Assembly: GCA_026874595.1 (NCBI GenBank)
Contig: CM049315.1
Span: 33,868,164 to 33,932,163 of the forward strand
Length of the DNA: 64,000 bases
Reading direction: 5' to 3'
From: Sipunculus nudus
Lineage: Eukaryota > Annelida > Sipuncula > Golfingiida > Sipunculidae
The notes beneath the pieces are model-generated. The model saw only the letters and a list, made by a program, of their open reading frames with translations, made no database searches and was not told the DNA's origin. Shown here in pieces: positions 59,568 to 64,000 of this stretch (position 1 is its first letter; the number at the start of each line of letters is the position of its first letter). The translations under genes were made by a program, and so were the position numbers.

Positions 59568-59750
59568 TCTCGTACGTACGATATGCTATTTCGTGCGCCC
59601 GACATACTATCTCGTACATACGACATATTATCTCGTACGTATGACACATCTCGTACGTACAACATACTACCTCGTACGTACGACATATCTCTTTCGTACG
59701 ACATACTACCTCGTACGTAGGAGATAATATCGCGTACGTACGAAAAATAT
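59568..59750. repeat. ~21-bp palindromic minisatellite
   Basis: Units of the type TCTCGTACGTACGACATACTA repeat about eight times with changes. CGTACGTACG is self-complementary, so the array can fold or extrude. It directly follows exon C. Confidence 0.85.
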
Positions 59751-59826
59751 CTTAATAATAAATCTTACGGATCTGAATCACAGACTACACAACAGGCCTA
59801 CAGATATATGTATAAGCAATATATAT

Positions 59827-61223
59827 CAGGGTTGGGGCCAGGTACAAGTGAAAGTATCTAGGTACAGGTACAGGTACTTGTGAATTGGCCAGGTACAGGT
59901 ACAGGTATTTGATTTTCACAGAGTACCTAGGTACAGGTACAGGTACTTTAGAAAGTACCTAGGTACAGGTACAGGTACATTTATTTTAGGATCACTTCAA
60001 AGTCGTTTTTACGGATAATAATAGTGGTATAAATCACGTATATGCAAGTTAACATGCCTTATTCTATCAAACAATATTTAAGTCTTTTGCTAAAGTATGT
60101 TTTATTAGAAATCATTATCTGTATGGCATCATACATTCACAAACATGATACGCAAGTGTATGTAAAGTCCATTAAGTGCACCAAGTAGAGTATGACACCA
60201 TACATTCACAAGCACGATATTATAGTCTTCGGAAATCCATTAAGAACACCAAGTAGAGTATGACACCATACATTCACAAGCACGATATTATAGTCTTCGG
60301 AAATCCATTAAGAACACCAAGTAGAGTATAACACCATACATTCACAAGCACGATATTATAGTCTTCGGAAATCCATTAAGAACAACAAGTACAGTATGAC
60401 ACCATACATTCACAAGCACGATATTATAGTCTTCGGAAATCCATTAAGAACACCAAGTAGAGTATGACACCATACATTCACAAGCACGATATTATAGTCT
60501 TCGGAAATCCATTAAGAACACCAAGTACAGTATGACACCATACATTCACAAGCACGATATTATAGTCTTCGGAAATCCATTAAGAACACCAAGTACAGTA
60601 TGACACCATACATTCACAAGCACGATATTATAGTCTTCGGAAATCCATTAAGAACACCAAGTACAGTATGACACCGTACATTCACAAGCACGATATTATA
60701 GTCTTCGGAAATCCATTAAGAACACCAAGTACAGTGTGACACCATACATTCACAAGCACGATATTATAGTCTTCGGAAATCCATTAAGAACACCGAGTAC
60801 AGTATGACACCATACATTCACAAGCACGATATTATAGTCTTCGGAAATCCATTAAGAACATCAAGTACAGTATGACACCATACTTCACAAACATGATATT
60901 TGTGTATTATAAGTTCATTAAGTGGACAGCTCGAATGATTTGCTCAGTTAGTGGTTACAGCTGATTTTACACTTGTGACCATTCTGGAGGTGTGATAATA
61001 ATTCAGTTCATGAGCAGGTTATCACATTGATGGCTTGCTGATTATTTTACTGGAGTACTGGAGTACCTTGTACCAGGTACAGGTATTTTAGTTCCAGGTA
61101 CAGGTACAGGTTCAAGGTACTTCCTACTCATGAATGGCAGGTACAGGTACAGGTACTCTGAAATGTGTACCTAGAACCTAGGCTAGGTAGAGGTACAGGT
61201 ACAAGTACCTGGCCCCAACCCTG
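59827..61223. mobile_element. hAT-like non-autonomous element (1,397 bp)
   Basis: Perfect 19-bp TIRs: CAGGGTTGGGGCCAGGTAC at 59827-59845 and its exact complement at 61205-61223. Both are flanked by ATATATAT, consistent with the 8-bp target duplication of hAT elements although low complexity weakens this. Both subterminal regions are packed with AGGTAC/AGGTACAGGTAC repeats (59850-59990 and 61065-61210), reminiscent of subterminal transposase-binding arrays. The centre is a 68-bp satellite. There is no transposase, so it would depend on a partner in trans. Confidence 0.85.
60130..60900. repeat. 68-bp satellite array inside the hAT-like element
   Basis: About eleven units beginning CATTCACAAGCACGATATTA and containing CTTCGGAAATCCATTAAGAA. 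Central copies are almost identical and the outer copies (about 60135 and 60880) are diverged, the usual pattern of homogenisation from the centre. Confidence 0.93.
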
Positions 61224-61385
61224 ATATATATATGCTAAATAATGTGTTTTCACACTCATTATATACATCACCTCCTTGCAAACTGCAGGAACACCGTTGA
61301 AACGAAGATACACACATATTTATTTATAGTATATCTTTAATTACTATTCGATTTATCATTTTGTGTGTGTGTGTGTGTGTGTCCA
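61224..61385. repeat. Spacer with (GT)n microsatellite
   Basis: A (GT)n tract lies at about 61362-61383. Nothing else recognised. Confidence 0.6.
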
Positions 61386-61389
61386 GGTT

Positions 61390-62526
61390 TCTTAAATATT
61401 TCAAGGAAACGAAATATATCAAATTGTTGTCTGACAGTCATATACAGAACTGTCATTTGCAGATTGGTGATTAGCAGCGTATGATATTATAATAGTGAGC
61501 CTGTCATAATGTCATTGAGAAAAAATATTGCCTTTGCTAAACTGAGAGTACTTTTTGGAAAAAGAAGGGTTCGGACAAGAGGTACAGCTACCAGATAGCC
61601 TGAGAAGTAATTGGGAATGGATATTTGTGGGGCAGGTTTCTAATATTCTAAACTGATCTGTCCAGGAACTAGATTTATGACGCACCGTGTAGTGGATCTT
61701 TTAAACTATTTAATGAATATACAGCCATTGATATAAATGGTCGGTAGCTGAACAGTCAACAACCTATTTTATGGGGTATGTATAATTTTTATTTGATCTA
61801 AAATTTTGAAAAAATATTTAGAATTATCACTCATGGACGTGAGATTAATCTATGACAGGGGAATGCGAAATTCTTTAACAAGTCTTTTTCTATTATGTCA
61901 GACCGAAGTGATGGTAAAATCTACACCTTAGATCGGTTTCATTTGCGGATAAGTATAAGATTTTATATGTGGTAAATGTACGTGTACCTCGCCATGAAGT
62001 TCAACGTATGGGAACATAATATATGAATCATGTACCTCTCCTTATGAGCATCTCTGCAATACAGAATCTCTTTAAGTGTCTGTTTATGGTTTACCTAAGG
62101 AGGCCGGGTGACCAGAGGAAAGATCTCGGTCGCGCACACACGACAAATATAAAAAGAGAAGAAACATGAAAGAAGAAACACCAAGAGAAGCTTGAAAAAA
62201 CTCTAGATTTGAGAAGTTGGGCTGTACCACCACCAGGTTGCGTGAGTGTTTTTCTCGTTTCTAAATGATTGGTCTTGTTTCTAAATTTGATTTCCATTTA
62301 AAATTTGCCATATAAGCATAGGAATCCCTCGCAAGTAATAATAACATAGTTGTGTCCCTTGCACATGTCGGAATATCTTATCTGATCAAACAAGAATAGA
62401 CATTAGACGTATTACTAATGACATTCAAAGTATTCACCGGCTGAGCCATTCTAACACAGCGCTGGCAATATATCCCGAGTTTCAGTCTTTTCACACACAC
62501 ACGCGCGCGCGCGATCGCGCCCGCGC

Positions 62527-62589
<63 letters not shown>

Positions 62590-63550
62590 TGTATAGTAGA
62601 GAGTTTAAGTGAAAAAAGACCTACATTTCACATACCAGGTATATATTGAGTATACAAGAAATAGAGTGTATTCTCCTTAAAATATTTAAGTATTTTTTAA
62701 TATTCTAAAACCGTTTGCTTACTCTTGTACACAAGTTGGAAAAAACTTTAACCGGGCGCGATAAATGACGAAAAACAAACACATCGTTCACGCCACTTGG
62801 TGCCCGTACAAACCAACTTCACACATCAAGGTTTTCAAGCTTTTCTTGGTGTTTCTTCTTTCATGTTTCTTCTCTGTTTTATAAATGTCGCCTGTGTTCG
62901 ACTAAGATCTTGCTTCTGGTCACGCGGTCTTGTTATGGTAAAAAACACAGGTGCACTTTGTTTACTCACACACAGAACCATAATAACGTATAGAACCGTG
63001 TATCGGCATGGATTTGCTGTAAAACTATCGTATTCCGCCAATATGAGTTAATAACGTGAGACAATACACATATTATTACAAAAGAATATGAACGTCAAGT
63101 GTCATTATAGAGATGTCTGTAGTACAGTGATGCCCGTAAGGAGAGGTTCCTGGTTCATATATTATGAAACGAAGTGCTTGATCCCATCAGTTTAACTTCA
63201 TGCCGTTTACAGTAGGGTGAGTGACACTCTGCGTTATATCATAAATCTAGTTCATATACAGATCAATTTAGAATATTAGAAACCTGTCCCATAAATATCC
63301 ATTTTTCAAATACTTAAAATCGGGCTATTTGATAGTTGTACCTCTTTCCCGAACCATTCTTTCTCAAAAAGGTAGTTTATATTTGACAAAGGCAATATTT
63401 TTTTCTTATTAATATTATGACAGGCTCAACATTATATCATCATACGCTGCTAACAGACTTTAATTACCTATTTAAAAATGAAGGTTCTGTATATGACTAG
63501 CAGACAACGATTTGATAAATTTCCCCTCCTTGAAATTATTTAAATTATTT
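61390..63550. mobile_element. Long imperfect inverted repeat (arms ~0.9-1 kb)
   Basis: The left arm (about 61390-62300) aligns to the reverse complement of about 62750-63550. Shared phrases include GTCATATACAGAAC, TTAGCAGCGTATGAT, GAGCCTGTCATAAT, AATATTGCCTTTG, GGTTTCTAATATTCTAAA, CATAATATATGAA and CACCAAGA(G/A)AAGCTTGAAAA. The arms carry indels and substitutions, so this is an old foldback or long-TIR element. Its centre is a compound microsatellite at 62491-62585. No transposase was recognised. Confidence 0.85.
62491..62585. repeat. Compound microsatellite (AC)(GC)(TA)(GA)n
   Basis: Successive AC, GC/CG, TA and GA dinucleotide tracts lie at the centre of the long inverted repeat. The alternating GC part could adopt Z-DNA. 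Confidence 0.9.
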
Positions 63551-64000
63551 AATTTTTTTTTCGAGAAAGCTTATGAGTCTTCCATTCATTTATGTTTGAC
63601 TCAGTCACCTCTGAGAAGAATAATGTTCTATCTCCAATTTTCGGCTTAGTTGTAATATCTGTAATCTTAACGTAATTATCGTAATTATCTAATATAATAA
63701 TACCCTTAGCAACTGATTGTTGAATTTTTTTTTCTGCATCACACTATCTCCATCTCCTCTCAGAATTTTCTCTTTATTGAAATGTATATTATAAATGATT
63801 AATTGTACAATCATCCCCTTAAAATCTCTGACGCACATGATGTGATTGTACCCAAGAGAAAATAATTTGATGTGAAAGCCAACTTGTTTCGATACGACGC
63901 AATGTGAAGAAGACAGATTCGTTAGCATATTAACTAAACATTGCGTCTTGCAGATGCGGGGACGTTGACTTACTAACCAGAAAATGACCCTGACCAAGGA
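63551..64000. other. Window end, nothing recognised
   Basis: A 102-codon minus-strand frame (63689-63997) reaches almost to the edge but has no motif I recognise. Confidence 0.4.

Overview
This window looks like nuclear DNA of an invertebrate animal, most probably a mollusc or another lophotrochozoan. It is AT-rich, has genes split by spliceosomal introns, carries metazoan transposon classes (APE-type LINEs, a Helentron-type Helitron, a Ty3/Gypsy remnant, a tRNA-derived SINE and several TIR elements), and is full of microsatellites, minisatellites and satellite-like arrays. The mollusc assignment is inference from repeat style and was not tested by any search. Nothing here looks bacterial, viral or organellar.

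Layout. 1-2.26 kb is a non-coding element with long terminal inverted repeats. 2.56-3.27 kb is a decayed exon of a GNAT acetyltransferase with a YitH/HolE-type C-terminal domain. 3.3-9.5 kb is non-coding and rich in decayed tandem repeats. 9.5-13.0 kb is a nearly full-length but broken non-LTR retrotransposon. 13.0-17.9 kb is the first of three blocks of one complex repeat family. 19.6-26.3 kb (minus strand) is a large Helentron with STPR repeats, OTU protease, HUH Rep, Pif1-like helicase and C-terminal endonuclease, broken by five lesions and preceded by a 38-bp/22-bp minisatellite. 27-32 kb is AT-rich with a SINE and a CpG/YY1-like promoter-looking patch. 32.06-40.9 kb and 43.6-47.96 kb are blocks two and three of the repeat family, separated by a 2.1-kb TIR element.

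The only gene that looks intact is a two-exon, Golgi-type type II membrane glycosyltransferase (Gly_transf_sug, DxD motif) at 48.6-52.0 kb on the plus strand. 52.9-53.8 kb (minus) is a LINE 3' remnant and 54.8-55.8 kb a TIR MITE. 56.3-59.6 kb holds three exons of a serine beta-lactamase-like gene with good splice sites but in-frame stops, and a degraded Gypsy element lies inside one of its introns. 59.57-59.75 kb is a palindromic minisatellite, 59.83-61.22 kb a hAT-like non-autonomous element with an internal 68-bp satellite, and 61.4-63.55 kb a very long imperfect inverted repeat.

The most interesting structure is the three-block repeat family. It is built of about 331-bp monomers in runs of three or more plus a roughly 1.1-kb linker, giving a module of about 2.1 kb. 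Twenty-eight monomers or related units carry a CTCF-core-like string in the same orientation. The linkers carry tandem AGGTCA nuclear-receptor half-sites, RFX X-box-like palindromes and three different hairpins. This could be a dispersed regulatory or architectural satellite, or the coincidental content of a mobile element; the tests are given in the findings.
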